This document shows positions 8,789 through 19,807 of a stretch of DNA of 64,000 nt, one piece after another (positions within the stretch are counted from its first letter, which is position 1; each line of letters opens with the position of its first letter). This stretch comes from Erythrobacter sp. (GTDB taxonomy: Bacteria; Pseudomonadota; Alphaproteobacteria; Sphingomonadales; Sphingomonadaceae), in assembly GCA_009993635.1 (NCBI GenBank), contig JAACTC010000008.1:154809-218808 (forward strand), written 5' to 3'. A program made the position numbers and the translations under genes. The notes under the pieces are model-generated. The model had not been told where the DNA came from, searched no databases, and was given only the letters and a program-made list of their open reading frames with translations.

Positions 8789-9743
8789 TTTCTCGCCCGT
8801 CGATTACGCTATTCCCGGCTTCGTCCTGCTCGTGCTGGCCGAAATGCTGTGGGCACGGTGGAAGCGCCCGCAGGCTTATGAGCCCAGGGATACGCTGGTC
8901 AGCCTGGCGTTCGGGCTTGGCAGCACGGTTGCCGGATTGCTGCTCGGCGGCTTCGCACTGCTGGTGTTTCTTGCTGCCTACGACGTGCGCCTGTTCACGA
9001 TCGGCTGGGAATGGTGGGCCTGGCCGCTGTGCTTCGTGCTCGACGATCTGAAATATTACTGGGTCCACCGGTTCGGCCATCGCAGCCGCTGGTTCTGGGC
9101 CAGCCACGTGAACCATCATTCCAGTCAGCACTACAATCTCAGCACCGCGCTGCGGCAGACCTGGACCGGGGCTTTCACGTTGGGCTTCGTCTTCGCGCTG
9201 CCGCTGGTGCTGCTCGGGTTCCATCCGGTGATGATCGCGATCTGCGGCGGGTTCAACCTGATCTACCAGTTCTGGATTCACACCGAAGCGATCGACAGGA
9301 TGCCGCGCTGGTTCGAGGCAGTGATGAACACGCCGAGCCACCACCGCGTGCACCACGCCACCAACCCGCGCTATCTCGACCGCAACTACGCAGGCGTATT
9401 CATCGTTTGGGACAAGCTGTTCGGCACGTTCGAGGCGGAGCGCCCGGCGGAAGAGGAGCCGATTCGCTACGGCATCGTCAAGCAGCTGGGCAGCTTCAAC
9501 CTGCTGTGGGCGGTGTTTCACGAATGGATCGGCATGCTGGGCGATATCTGGCGCGCACCCTGGAAGCACAAACTGTCCTACCTGCTGCGCGAACCGGGCT
9601 GGAGCCACGATGGCAGCCGCGAAACGTCGGACATGATCCGCGCGCGCTGGGAAGCGCAACAACAAGCCGTGGCGGGCACGGCCGGGGACGAGGTGCAGTC
9701 CGCGCCGCAAAAGCCGATTGCGGGGCCACGCCGCGCCGCCTAA
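8781..9743 (+). CDS. Sterol desaturase / fatty acid hydroxylase family membrane enzyme
   Basis: Integral-membrane di-iron oxygenase of 320 residues. The eight-histidine pattern of the family is complete: HRFGH, then HVNHH, and near the C-terminus HHRVHH, with an extra HTE between. Four hydrophobic helices surround these motifs. It probably hydroxylates or desaturates a lipid, such as a fatty acyl chain, carotenoid or hopanoid; the substrate cannot be told. The ATG at 8781 is preceded by AAAGG at good spacing and overlaps the upstream gene by 8 bases. The GMC oxidoreductase follows after 28 bases, suggesting a three-gene oxidation cluster. Confidence 0.9.
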   Translation: MPDFSPVDYAIPGFVLLVLAEMLWARWKRPQAYEPRDTLVSLAFGLGSTVAGLLLGGFALLVFLAAYDVRLFTIGWEWWAWPLCFVLDDLKYYWVHRFGHRSRWFWASHVNHHSSQHYNLSTALRQTWTGAFTLGFVFALPLVLLGFHPVMIAICGGFNLIYQFWIHTEAIDRMPRWFEAVMNTPSHHRVHHATNPRYLDRNYAGVFIVWDKLFGTFEAERPAEEEPIRYGIVKQLGSFNLLWAVFHEWIGMLGDIWRAPWKHKLSYLLREPGWSHDGSRETSDMIRARWEAQQQAVAGTAGDEVQSAPQKPIAGPRRAA

Positions 9744-9771
9744 CCTTTCCGTAAACGGAGAGGATCGCACA

Positions 9772-11364
9772 ATGAACCAGTACGACTATATCGTGATCGG
9801 GGGCGGCAGCACAGGCTGCGCAGTCACCGGGCGGCTTGCGGTCGGCGGCGAACGCAGCATTTGCCTGGTCGAAGCGGGCGGGCGCAACAATGATATGCGG
9901 GTGCGCACCCCGGGCATGATGCCCTTCCTGCGCGGCAGCCAGAACTATCGTTTCGAAACCGTGCCGCAAAAGGGGCTGGACGGGCGCGTGGGCTATCAGC
10001 CGCGCGGCAAGGGCCTGGGTGGGTCCTCCGCTATCAACGCGATGGTGTATATTCGCGGCAATGCCTGGGATTACGATAATTGGGCAGCCATGGGATGCCC
10101 CGGCTGGGCGTACGAAGACGTGCTGCCCTGGTTCAAGAAAGCCGAAGCGAACGAACGCGGGGCAGACGAATATCATGGCGCGGGCGGGCCGCTGTTCGTG
10201 TCCGACCAGAAATGGACCAACCCGGCCAGTCGCGACTTCGTGCAGAGCGCCGCTGCCCTGCAGCTCACCGAAACGGACGACTTCAACGGCGAACGGCAGG
10301 CCGGCTTCGGCATCTATCAGGTGACCCAGCGCAAGGGCGAACGCTGGTCTGCCAGCCGCGCCTATGTGGAGCCGATCCGCGACCAGCCCAACCTCGATAT
10401 CCGCACGCGCACGATCGTCGAAAAACTGGTGGTCGAGGGTGGCCGGGTGACGGGCGTCGCGATCCGCAAGGGCCGCAGCCGCGAGACGATCTACGCGCGG
10501 CGCGGCGTGATTTTGTCCGCCGGCGCGTTCAACTCGCCGCAGATCCTGATGCTGTCGGGGATCGGTCCGGGCCGCCACCTCAACGCGCTGGGCGTGCCGG
10601 TGCTGGTCGATCGCCCCGCGGTCGGCAGCAATCTGCAGGACCATATCGACTATGTGTCGAGCTGGGAGAGCGAAAGCCGCGTCCCCATCGGCAATAGCCG
10701 CGAAGGCACGATGCGAATGCTGGGCGCAATGCTCGAACACCGCCGCAAGCGCACCGGGGTAATGACCACGCCCTATGCCGAAGCGGGCGGGTTTTGGACG
10801 GTATCGCCCGATGCCCCGTGCCCCGATGTGCAATGGCACTTCGTGCCCGCCATGCTGGAGGACCACGGGCGGGAGAAAGTGAACGGGCATGGCGTATCGC
10901 TCCACGCCTGCGTGCTGCGCCCCGAAAGTCGCGGGACGGTACGCCTTGCCAGTCTCGATGCGGCCGAAGCGCCGCTGATCGATCCCAATTTCCTCGACGA
11001 CGACCGAGACATCGCGACCTTGCGCGAAGGCGTGCGCCTGTCGCATCGCATCGCCGAAGCCCCGCCGCTGGCGGACTATCGCCTTACCGATCGCCATGCG
11101 GTCGATCTGGCGAACGATGCCGCACTGGATGCCATGATCCGCAGCCGCGCAGACACGGTGTACCACCCCGTGGGCACCTGCCGCATGGGGTCCGACGATG
11201 AGGCGGTGGTCGATCCCACGCTGAAGGCGCGCGGCGTCGAGGGCCTCTGGATCGCCGACGCTTCGATCATGCCCAGGATCGTGTCCGGAAACACGAACGC
11301 CCCCTCGATCATGATCGGGGAGCGTTGCGCGGACTTCCTGATACGGGCGGAAAAGGCGGTTTAG
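9772..11364 (+). CDS. GMC family FAD-dependent oxidoreductase (choline dehydrogenase-like)
   Basis: Flavoprotein of 530 residues that oxidises an alcohol. The Rossmann FAD motif GGGSTGC is at about residues 10-16, [13 protein letters not shown] (GMC signature 1) near residue 82, and [16 protein letters not shown] (GMC signature 2) near residue 265. The C-terminal active site has [10 protein letters not shown] with the catalytic His and a second conserved region ending in [22 protein letters not shown] ribosome site precedes the ATG. The family includes choline, glucose, alkanol and polyethylene glycol dehydrogenases. The absence of betB or betI nearby argues against a choline role; oxidation of a lipid-derived alcohol is possible given its neighbour. 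Confidence 0.93.
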   Translation: MNQYDYIVIGGGSTGCAVTGRLAVGGERSICLVEAGGRNNDMRVRTPGMMPFLRGSQNYRFETVPQKGLDGRVGYQPRGKGLGGSSAINAMVYIRGNAWDYDNWAAMGCPGWAYEDVLPWFKKAEANERGADEYHGAGGPLFVSDQKWTNPASRDFVQSAAALQLTETDDFNGERQAGFGIYQVTQRKGERWSASRAYVEPIRDQPNLDIRTRTIVEKLVVEGGRVTGVAIRKGRSRETIYARRGVILSAGAFNSPQILMLSGIGPGRHLNALGVPVLVDRPAVGSNLQDHIDYVSSWESESRVPIGNSREGTMRMLGAMLEHRRKRTGVMTTPYAEAGGFWTVSPDAPCPDVQWHFVPAMLEDHGREKVNGHGVSLHACVLRPESRGTVRLASLDAAEAPLIDPNFLDDDRDIATLREGVRLSHRIAEAPPLADYRLTDRHAVDLANDAALDAMIRSRADTVYHPVGTCRMGSDDEAVVDPTLKARGVEGLWIADASIMPRIVSGNTNAPSIMIGERCADFLIRAEKAV

Positions 11365-11390
11365 ACCGCCTCACCCGCCCGCAGGATCGG

Positions 11391-12278
11391 TCAGAATTCC
11401 TGCGTGGCCGATGGCAGGCCGAGCACGGCGAAGAAATCCTCGTTCGGATCGATCGTGGGCGCGACCGGATCGATTACCCGGCAATATCCCGGCTCGACCG
11501 AGGTTTCGATGCACACGAAGCGATCATATTCGAACCGCGCGCGCGCCCAGGCGCTGGCCCCGTCCATCCGGGTGTAATCGCCATAGACCGAATAGATCGG
11601 GCTGTTCTTCTTCTGGCTCTCACGCTCCACATTGCGCAGCGTACCGGGGCGATAGGCCTGGCCGGGATCGACGAAATAGCCCTGCAGCTGAAGGATCGCA
11701 TCGAGCCGTGCCTCGCCTGCGCCGTCGCCAAAGGCGACGCCGCCGAAGCGATCATAAGCGGCGATCAGCTCGCGCTTGCGATCTCGCTCGTAGAAATCGA
11801 CCGTGTTCACACCGACGGTTTCGAATGCCAGCTCGATCTGTTCGGGCGCGTTGGGCACGCTGCGAACCGTGCCGATGAACGCCTCGCGGTCGCACCGGCC
11901 GCTCCACACCGAACCGTCGGTGGTATCGAACAGTCGGCAATTGGCGCCATCGCGCCGACCGATGAGGGTCGAAGGACGCATTCCGCCCGTGCCGCGGTAC
12001 TGGCCGCGCACGATGTCGCCATCGAACTCCAGTTCGGCCTGGAAGCTGCCGCCGATCAGTTCGGGGCAACCGCCTTCGCGCTTGGGGCATTTGGTCTCGG
12101 TGCGCCGCGGCGTGCCCGGCACGGTCGCCCGCACCTCGCCGCTGTGATTACCGAAATACTGAACCTTGCCCTGAAAATCGTCTGGCAATCCACCGGAGGA
12201 TGCCGGGGTGGCGACCTGCGCCGCAGCGGGTGAAACCCCCAGTACGACAAGCGAAAGTGCAAGCATAAGCGAACGCAT
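11391..12278 (-). CDS. Secreted protein of unknown function
   Basis: 295 residues with a signal peptide (about 1-20, ending SPAAAQ), so probably periplasmic. Six cysteines in the mature part could form disulfides, two of them close together (TKCPKREGGC). The first half is beta-rich with many glycines, the second half mixed with charged segments (YERDRKRELIAAYDRFGG). I do not recognise a domain. A GGGGAG ribosome site lies nine bases before the ATG. It converges with the GMC gene with 26 bases between the stops, so the two are unlikely to be functionally linked. Confidence 0.72.
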   Translation of the reverse strand: MRSLMLALSLVVLGVSPAAAQVATPASSGGLPDDFQGKVQYFGNHSGEVRATVPGTPRRTETKCPKREGGCPELIGGSFQAELEFDGDIVRGQYRGTGGMRPSTLIGRRDGANCRLFDTTDGSVWSGRCDREAFIGTVRSVPNAPEQIELAFETVGVNTVDFYERDRKRELIAAYDRFGGVAFGDGAGEARLDAILQLQGYFVDPGQAYRPGTLRNVERESQKKNSPIYSVYGDYTRMDGASAWARARFEYDRFVCIETSVEPGYCRVIDPVAPTIDPNEDFFAVLGLPSATQEF

Positions 12279-12385
12279 AGAGGGTCACTCCCCGTCATTG
12301 CTCCTGGCGTTAACCATATCATGTCCCGGCCCGGGGCAGAAGCACTGGTTTGCTGAAGGGAGGATTTACGGCGCGCCGCGCGCCA

Positions 12386-12952
12386 TCAGTCCGCGGTATT
12401 TCCGGCGATAAAGCGGTCGGTCGCGCGGGTCGGCAGGCCATCAATGCTGGTGGTACGCTGCGCCATCTTGGCCTCCCACTGCGCCGGGTCGGACTGGGCG
12501 TGCGCCTTCTTCAGCGTCGGCCGTTCCTCGCGATAATCCATGAAAGGCACGCCCCAGCCGCAGCTGGTCTGCACGCTCTCGACCGAAATATCGAAGATCT
12601 GGCGCGTGCCGGGCAGCAGCGTGAAGAACTGCGCCAGCGCATTCCATTCCGCGTCCTGCGGCAGCACCGCCCGGCCCCGGCCATAGATCCGCAGGATCAG
12701 CGCGGGCCGGTCGAAATTGCAGAACATGATCGTGATCCTGCCGTCGGCGGCAAGATGCGCGTGGGTTTCATTGCCCGATCCGCCGAGATCGAGATAGGCG
12801 ACCCGGGTGGGCGAGAGGATGCTGAAGGCATCATAGCCCTTGGGGCTGAGGTTGATTCGCCCGTCCTGCGCCGCAGTGGCGACGAAAAACACCGGCTGCG
12901 CTTCGATCATCGCGGCATGTTTGTTGGTGAGCGTGTCGAAGAAGTCGGCCAT
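12386..12952 (-). CDS. Pyridoxamine 5'-phosphate oxidase family protein
   Basis: FMN-binding split-barrel protein of 188 residues. The family signs are the N-terminal FFVATAAQDGRINLSPKGYDAF segment (broken over strands one and two), the VAYLDLGGSGNETHAHL flavin-binding region and RPALILRIYGRGRAV. Related proteins reduce flavins or heme derivatives, but the substrate is unknown here. The start is the ATG for MADFF; a TTG three codons upstream is possible but has no better ribosome site. It is a single gene between an unknown secreted protein and prfC. Confidence 0.85.
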   Translation of the reverse strand: MADFFDTLTNKHAAMIEAQPVFFVATAAQDGRINLSPKGYDAFSILSPTRVAYLDLGGSGNETHAHLAADGRITIMFCNFDRPALILRIYGRGRAVLPQDAEWNALAQFFTLLPGTRQIFDISVESVQTSCGWGVPFMDYREERPTLKKAHAQSDPAQWEAKMAQRTTSIDGLPTRATDRFIAGNTAD

Positions 12953-13018
12953 GGAAAGCAAATTAGCCCGCCACCAGCAATCCGTAACCCCCCGCCTTGG
13001 CGGAGATGACGAGGGTCT

Positions 13019-14581
<1,563 letters not shown>

Positions 14582-14598
14582 AGACGTTACTTATCTTT

Positions 14599-14713
14599 CC
14601 GTTCGGGCTGAGCTTGTCGAAGCCCTGCCCTTCACTTCGGGAGCTGCGCTGAAGAAAATGCAGCCGTTGGCGCTTCGCGCCTTCTCCGAATCCGTCAGGC
14701 TCAGGGCGAACGG
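14599..14713. repeat. Palindromic intergenic repeat (REP/MITE-like)
   Basis: Two 20-base arms in inverted orientation, 14599-14618 and 14694-14713, match at 16 of 20 positions (CCGTTCGGGCTGAGCTTGTC against CCGTTCGCCCTGAGCCTGAC). The whole unit is about 115 bases and fills the gap between the SDR stop and the prfC start. The arm sequence resembles short dispersed palindromes that are common in sphingomonad genomes, as I recall; I saw no second full copy in this window. Confidence 0.65.
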
Positions 14714-14719
14714 AGCTTG

Positions 14720-15466
14720 CTAATGATCCCGCGCCACGCGGAAGCCCGCGAAGTCCTGCGTCACCGGCATAATCTCCAGCCGGTTGATGTTGAGGTGCGG
14801 CGGCAGCTCGGCGATCCAGCGGACCGTTTCGGCAATATCCTCGCCCGTCATCGGGTGCGTGCCCGCGTAGAATTCGTCCGACTTGTCCTGGCTGCCGGTG
14901 CGCACGGTAGTGAACTCGGTCTCGACCATGCCCGGCTCGATGCTGGTCACGCGCACGCCGGTGCCGTGCAGGTCCGCCCGCAGCGCCAGAGTGAAGTGGT
15001 TCACGAAGGCCTTCGACCCTGCATAGACATTGCCGCCGGGGTACACATAGCTACCCGCGACCGAGCCGATATTGACCATGGCCCCCTTGCGCTCAATCAG
15101 GCCGGGCAGCAGCTTGCGCGTCAGCCGGACCATCGCGGTCACATTGGTATCGATCATGGTCTGCCAGTCGTCGAGATCGGCGTCCTGCGCGGGGTTGAGG
15201 CCCTTGGCTAACCCTGCATTGTTCACCAGCAGGTCGATTCCGCGCCAATCCTCGGGCAGGCCATCGATCGCCGCATCGCGCGCGGCATCATCGGTGATGT
15301 CGAACGCGAGGCCGAGGAATTTCTCTGCCCCCAGCTCCTGCGCCAAAGCATCGAGCCGCTCCTGCCGCCGCCCGGTGCCGATCACGCGCCAGCCATTGGC
15401 GGCGAGCAGCCGCGCGGTCGCCTGACCGATCCCTGCGGTCGCTCCGGTAATCAGTGCCGTCTTCAT
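14720..15466 (-). CDS. SDR family oxidoreductase, YdfG-like (3-hydroxy acid dehydrogenase)
   Basis: Classical short-chain dehydrogenase of 248 residues. Cofactor motif TGATAGIG at residues 7-14, NNAG near residue 88, catalytic Ser in NIGSVAGSY, and YAGSK with the catalytic Tyr and Lys. The C-terminus (NRLEIMPVTQDFAGF) closely follows that of E. coli YdfG, an NADP-dependent 3-hydroxy acid and serine dehydrogenase. The RR after the first strand (GTGRRQERL) fits NADP preference. Its ATG overlaps the pheT stop by four bases (ATGA), so it rides at the end of the rpmI-rplT-pheS-pheT transcript without an obvious functional tie. Confidence 0.9.
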   Translation of the reverse strand: MKTALITGATAGIGQATARLLAANGWRVIGTGRRQERLDALAQELGAEKFLGLAFDITDDAARDAAIDGLPEDWRGIDLLVNNAGLAKGLNPAQDADLDDWQTMIDTNVTAMVRLTRKLLPGLIERKGAMVNIGSVAGSYVYPGGNVYAGSKAFVNHFTLALRADLHGTGVRVTSIEPGMVETEFTTVRTGSQDKSDEFYAGTHPMTGEDIAETVRWIAELPPHLNINRLEIMPVTQDFAGFRVARDH

Positions 15467-17871
15467 GCGCGCAACTCCGCTCCCAGTTTCTGTGCGGCCT
15501 TCACGACCGCGTCCGAGATCGCCTTGAGCTCTTCGTCGGTGAAGCTCTTCTCGCCCGGCTGGAGCGTGACTTCGAGCGCGAGCGAGGTCTTGCCCTCGGG
15601 CACGCCCTGTCCGTCGAACCGGTCGAAGATGCGCGCATCGACGATTCGCTGCTTGTCCGCCCCGCGCACCGCCTTGTTCAAATCGCCTGCGGGCAGCGCG
15701 CTATCGACCAGGAAGGCGAAGTCGCGCGTCACCGGCTGGAGCGCAGGCGGGCTGTAGGTCGAACGCGCGAACTCGGCATTCTTCTTGGCAGGGATCGCGT
15801 CGAGGAAGATCTCCGCTGCGACCACCGGCCCTTCGATGTCGAACGCCTTGAGCGTCGCGGGATGCAGCGCGCCGAAGCGGGCGAGCACCTTCTTGGGCCC
15901 AAGCCGCAGCGTAGCCGACTGGCCGGGGTGGAACTGCGCGCCTGCTTCCCCCATCACCATCAGGTTGTCGACCGGTGCGCCTGCCGCTTCGAGCAGCGCG
16001 AGCGCCTCTGCCTTGGCGTCGTAGGCATCGAAGCCCTGCGCCTTGCCATTCGCCCAGCCGCGCGGGGTCTTATCGCCCGCGAGAACGAGGCCGAGCGTTG
16101 CGCGCTCGTCGCTATGCCCGTTGGCCCCACGGAAATAGCGCCGCCCCACCTCGAACAGGCGCACGCTCGCCGCGCCGCGATCGGTCGCGCGTCTGGCGGC
16201 GCGGAGCAGACCCGGCAGCAGCGACGGCCGCATGGCCTTCAGATCCTCGCTGATCGGGTTGTCGAGCACCCATAGCTGCTCGCCATCGGCAAAGTGCTCC
16301 GCATCAGGCACGGGCAGGAACGACCAGGTCACCGCTTCGTGCAACCCGCGCGATGCCGCCGCGCGTCGCACCCGGCGCTGCACCAGCTGCTCGGGCGTGG
16401 CGGTCGGCCGGGCGACGCCGGGGACGCGCGAAAGCGGGACGCTGGCGACCTTGTCCAGCCCTTCGATCCGGACGACTTCCTCCACCAGATCCGCCGGGCC
16501 TTCGATATCGTGGCGGCGCGCGGGGCAGGTAACCTGCCAGGCCTGTCCCGGACCCGATCCGGGGTCGCCAACCTCGAAATCGAGCGAGGTCAGGATCGCG
16601 CGCTGGCGATCTTCGGGCACGTCGATCCCACCCAGCTTCGCGGTGCGTGCAGGGTTGAACTGCAACACCTTGCGCTCGACCGGCGGCGATCCGGCGCGCA
16701 CGGCCTCGCTCGGCGCACCGCCACAGGTCCGCACGATGAGATCGGTGAGCAGGGCGAGCCCCTGATCCAGGAATTCCGGATCGACCCCACGTTCGAACCG
16801 GGTGCGCGCATCCGATGTCAGGCCCAGCTTGCGGCCCGTCACGCCGATCCGCGGCGGATCGAAGAACGCGATTTCCAGCAGCACATCGCTGGTGCCGTCG
16901 GTCACGCCCGAATCCTCGCCGCCCATGATTCCGGCAATGTCGTGGACGCCGTTATCGTCGGCGATCACCGTCATGCTGTCGTCGAGCGTGTAGGTCTTTT
17001 CGTTGAGGGCGAGCACGCGCTCGCCATCCTGCGCGCGGCGCGCCACCACCGCGCCCGAAAGCTTGGCGAGATCGTAGACATGCGCGGGCCGCCCGAAGGC
17101 GAGCATCAGATAGTTTGTGCAGTCGACCAGGGCCGAAATCGGCCGCTGGCCCGCATCGATCAGGCGACGCTGCATCCATGCGGGCGAACTGCCATTGGCA
17201 ACCCCGCGGATGACCCGGCCATAGAAGGCCGGGCAACCCTCGGCATCATCCGTCCGAATCTCTACCGGGCAGGCCCCGTCCCCGTCGATCTGCGGGACAT
17301 CGGCCGGCTTGAACATGCCAAGACCCGCCGCCGCGAGATCGCGCGCAATACCCATCACGCCCATGCAATCGGGCCGGTCGGGGGTGATCGCCACGTCGAT
17401 GATCGGCGAAGCGGAGTGATATTCGGCGAAATCCGCGCCCACCGGCGCATCGCCGGGCAGCTCGATAATGCCATCGTGCTCATCGCCCAGCTCCAGCTCG
17501 CGCACCGAACACATCATGCCGTTCGATTCGACGCCGCGGATCTGCGACTTCCTCAGCTCCATGCCGTTGGCGGGCACAACCGCGCCGGGCAGGCCGAGCA
17601 CCCCCTTCATTCCCGCGCGCGCATTGGGCGCGCCGCAGACGACCTGCAGCGGATCGCCCTCGCCAGTGCTGACGGACAGAACCTGCAGCTTGTCGGCATC
17701 GGGATGCGGCCCGGCGGTGAGCACTTCGGCGACCTTGAACCCGGCAAGTTTTTCCGCCGGATTTTCGATCCCTTCCACCTCGTGGCCGATGGCGTTCAAT
17801 GCGTCGGCCACCTGCTGAACCGATGCATCGGTTTCAAGGTATTCGCGCAGCCAATCCAGAGAGAACTTCAT
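15463..17871 (-). CDS. pheT: Phenylalanine--tRNA ligase, beta subunit
   Basis: Large subunit of the alpha2-beta2 phenylalanyl-tRNA synthetase, 802 residues. Domains in order: N-terminal tRNA-binding OB fold (about residues 40-150, with [15 protein letters not shown] and VVCGAPNAR), the B3/B4 editing domain (about 215-390, with [20 protein letters not shown] broken over two strands), B5, a core domain with synthetase-like fold, and the C-terminal anticodon-binding FDX-ACB domain (about 710-800, with [17 protein letters not shown]). The start ATG overlaps the pheS stop by four bases, as is usual for this pair. Confidence 0.98.
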   Translation of the reverse strand: MKFSLDWLREYLETDASVQQVADALNAIGHEVEGIENPAEKLAGFKVAEVLTAGPHPDADKLQVLSVSTGEGDPLQVVCGAPNARAGMKGVLGLPGAVVPANGMELRKSQIRGVESNGMMCSVRELELGDEHDGIIELPGDAPVGADFAEYHSASPIIDVAITPDRPDCMGVMGIARDLAAAGLGMFKPADVPQIDGDGACPVEIRTDDAEGCPAFYGRVIRGVANGSSPAWMQRRLIDAGQRPISALVDCTNYLMLAFGRPAHVYDLAKLSGAVVARRAQDGERVLALNEKTYTLDDSMTVIADDNGVHDIAGIMGGEDSGVTDGTSDVLLEIAFFDPPRIGVTGRKLGLTSDARTRFERGVDPEFLDQGLALLTDLIVRTCGGAPSEAVRAGSPPVERKVLQFNPARTAKLGGIDVPEDRQRAILTSLDFEVGDPGSGPGQAWQVTCPARRHDIEGPADLVEEVVRIEGLDKVASVPLSRVPGVARPTATPEQLVQRRVRRAAASRGLHEAVTWSFLPVPDAEHFADGEQLWVLDNPISEDLKAMRPSLLPGLLRAARRATDRGAASVRLFEVGRRYFRGANGHSDERATLGLVLAGDKTPRGWANGKAQGFDAYDAKAEALALLEAAGAPVDNLMVMGEAGAQFHPGQSATLRLGPKKVLARFGALHPATLKAFDIEGPVVAAEIFLDAIPAKKNAEFARSTYSPPALQPVTRDFAFLVDSALPAGDLNKAVRGADKQRIVDARIFDRFDGQGVPEGKTSLALEVTLQPGEKSFTDEELKAISDAVVKAAQKLGAELRA

Positions 17872-18983
17872 GCGCCCACTCCCTTGGGTGCCCCGACCCC
17901 GCCCGACAGGGTCGGCTGGTCGAATGGGGAGAAACCGTAATGCGACAGCCAGCGGCTATCGCCATCGAAGAAGGCACGCAGATCGTTCATGCCGTATTTG
18001 AGCATGGCGAGGCGGTCGATCCCGCAGCCGAATGCGAAGCCTTGCCATTCATCGGGATCGAGCCCGGCGGCCGCGATTACCCGCGGATTGACCATGCCGC
18101 TGCCCAACAGCTCCATCCACGCATGCCCGTCGGCATCGCCATGGCCGCCGACGACGCGCCGGCCACCCTCGGTCGAATAGCCGACATCGACCTCCACCGA
18201 AGGTTCGGTGAAGGGGAAGTAGGATGGGCGCAGGCGCAGCACGATGTCATCCCGTTCGAAGAACGCCTTGAGAAAGGTCTCCAGCGTCCACTTGAGGTGC
18301 CCCAGGTGAATGTCGCGATCGATCGCAAGGCCTTCGATCTGGTGGAACATCGGCGTGTGGGTCGCGTCGCTGTCGCTGCGATAGGTGCGCCCGGGTGCGA
18401 TGATCCGCACCGGCGCGCCTTCACCCACCATCGTGCGGATCTGCACCGGCGAGGTATGCGTGCGCAGCAGCATACGGTTGCCGTCGGCATCCCGGTCAGG
18501 GAAATAGAAGGTGTCGTGCTCGGCGCGCGCGGGGTGCGTTTCTGCCATGTTGAGCGCGGTGAAATTGTGCCACTCGTCCTCGATCTCCGGCCCAGTGGCG
18601 ACCGCGAAGCCCAGGTCGGCGAAGATTTCCGCCAGCTCGTCCATCACCTGGCTGACCGGATGAACCGATCCGCGCGGCGCCTGCGGCGCGGGCAGCGTCA
18701 GGTCGAGAACCTCGGTCGCCAGCCGCGCTTCGAGCGCGGCGGCTTCGAGCACCTCCTTGCGATCCTCGATCGCTTCGGAAACGCGGGCCCGCATTCCCTG
18801 AAGGCGCGGCCCTTCGATCTGGCGCTCCTCAGGCGACATCTTGCCCAGCGTCTTCATCAGCGCGTTGAGCCAGCCCTGCTTGCCCAGCGCCTCCACCCGG
18901 ATCGCCTCGACGGCGTCGGTGTTTTCGGCCGCATGGAGACGCTCCAGCGTCTCGGTGATTTTTGCTTCGTGTTCGGTGCTCAT
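17868..18983 (-). CDS. pheS: Phenylalanine--tRNA ligase, alpha subunit
   Basis: Catalytic subunit of phenylalanyl-tRNA synthetase, 371 residues from the ATG for MSTEHEAK. The N-terminal coiled-coil that binds tRNA is seen at about residues 1-95. The class II motifs follow: [14 protein letters not shown] (motif 1), [13 protein letters not shown] (motif 2) and [17 protein letters not shown] (motif 3). An upstream in-frame ATG at 19013 would lie within the terminator hairpin just upstream, so the internal start is preferred. That terminator sits between rplT and this gene. Confidence 0.97.
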   Translation of the reverse strand: MSTEHEAKITETLERLHAAENTDAVEAIRVEALGKQGWLNALMKTLGKMSPEERQIEGPRLQGMRARVSEAIEDRKEVLEAAALEARLATEVLDLTLPAPQAPRGSVHPVSQVMDELAEIFADLGFAVATGPEIEDEWHNFTALNMAETHPARAEHDTFYFPDRDADGNRMLLRTHTSPVQIRTMVGEGAPVRIIAPGRTYRSDSDATHTPMFHQIEGLAIDRDIHLGHLKWTLETFLKAFFERDDIVLRLRPSYFPFTEPSVEVDVGYSTEGGRRVVGGHGDADGHAWMELLGSGMVNPRVIAAAGLDPDEWQGFAFGCGIDRLAMLKYGMNDLRAFFDGDSRWLSHYGFSPFDQPTLSGGVGAPKGVGA

Positions 18984-19012
18984 CGGTGGGCTCGCTAGAC
19001 GAATGGCAGGCA

Positions 19013-19045
19013 AAGAAAAAGCGCCTACCCGGATGGGTGGCGCTT
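19013..19045 (-). terminator. Intrinsic terminator or attenuator between rplT and pheS
   Basis: On the minus strand, AAGCGCC (19045-19039) pairs with GGCGCTT (19025-19019), with inner ACCC-GGGT pairs, one bulged base and a four-base loop. It is followed by TTTTTCTTTG. It begins 27 bases after the rplT stop and ends about 30 bases before the pheS start, so it must reduce read-through from the ribosomal protein genes into pheST. No phenylalanine-rich leader peptide fits in the short gap. Confidence 0.8.
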
Positions 19046-19071
19046 CCTCTTTTTCAAACGGCTTCGATCAA

Positions 19072-19431
19072 TCAGGCGGGAAGCGCATCCTTGGCCTGCT
19101 TGATGATTGCCTTGAAGGCCGCTTCCTCGTTCATGGCGAGGTCGGCCATCACCTTGCGGTCCAGCTCGATGCCGGCCAGCTTGGTGCCGTGCATGAACTG
19201 CGAATAGGTCAGGCCTTCGGCGCGGACCGCAGCGTTGATGCGCTGGATCCACAGCGCGCGGAAGTTGCGCTTCTTAACCTTGCGGTCGCGATAGGCGTAC
19301 TGGCCGGCCTTTTCGACCGCCTGACGCGCGACGCGAATCGTGTTCTTGCGACGGCCGCGATAGCCCTTCGCCTGGTCTAGAAGGCGTTTGTGCTTCTGGC
19401 GCGTGGTAACGCCGCGTTTGATGCGAGGCAT
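19072..19431 (-). CDS. rplT: Large ribosomal subunit protein bL20
   Basis: Protein of 119 residues that binds 23S rRNA early in 50S assembly and in many bacteria represses translation of its own operon. The start [18 protein letters not shown], the central [20 protein letters not shown] and [13 protein letters not shown] are all typical. It follows rpmI by 53 bases. The usual upstream partner infC is not next to rpmI here; the next upstream genes encode SDR proteins. Confidence 0.98.
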   Translation of the reverse strand: MPRIKRGVTTRQKHKRLLDQAKGYRGRRKNTIRVARQAVEKAGQYAYRDRKVKKRNFRALWIQRINAAVRAEGLTYSQFMHGTKLAGIELDRKVMADLAMNEEAAFKAIIKQAKDALPA

Positions 19432-19484
19432 AGTATAATCCTTTCAGAAATGCGTGAGTCGCGAGGGCATTTGCCCTCAAGCGA

Positions 19485-19688
19485 TCACTTCAGGCCGTAA
19501 GGGGCCCACAGCTTGACGTGGTCGACGTCTGCCTTGGAAAGCACGTCGGTGCCACGATTCTGGCGGATATACTTCGCATTGTGGCTCATCAGGCGGTGGC
19601 GCTTGCCAACGACACCATGCTTGACCTTGCCGGTCGCGGTGAACTTGAAGCGTTTCTTCACACCGCTCTTGGTCTTCATCTTGGGCAT
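19485..19688 (-). CDS. rpmI: Large ribosomal subunit protein bL35
   Basis: Small basic protein of 67 residues in the 50S subunit. MPKMKTKSGVKKRFKFTATG, HRLMSHNAKYIRQ and the C-terminal PYGLK are diagnostic. The start is set by the ribosome site AAAGGAG: with the ATG at 19688 the spacing is seven bases, whereas the ATG two codons upstream (19694) would abut the site. It is the first gene of rpmI-rplT and lies about 120 bases from the stop of the SDR gene upstream, which leaves room for its own promoter. Confidence 0.97.
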   Translation of the reverse strand: MPKMKTKSGVKKRFKFTATGKVKHGVVGKRHRLMSHNAKYIRQNRGTDVLSKADVDHVKLWAPYGLK

Positions 19689-19807
19689 TTTCATCTCCTT
19701 TACAGAGACACGTCCAAACCAGCCCTGGCAGCCCTTTCGGCCAGGCCGGTGGTGAAATACGTGTCGGTGAAGGCGCGCGATCTAGCGTTTATCGCGCAAA
19801 ACGCAAG

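Noticed and set aside
12370..12384. Palindrome GGCGCGCCGCGCGCC at the end of the PPOX-family gene as a terminator
   Set aside because: It has no loop of proper size and no T tract; GC-rich palindromes are frequent here.
19700..19806. A promoter (TTGCGT, 16 bases, TAGATC) upstream of rpmI
   Set aside because: The match to consensus is weak, and such hexamers occur by chance in this composition.
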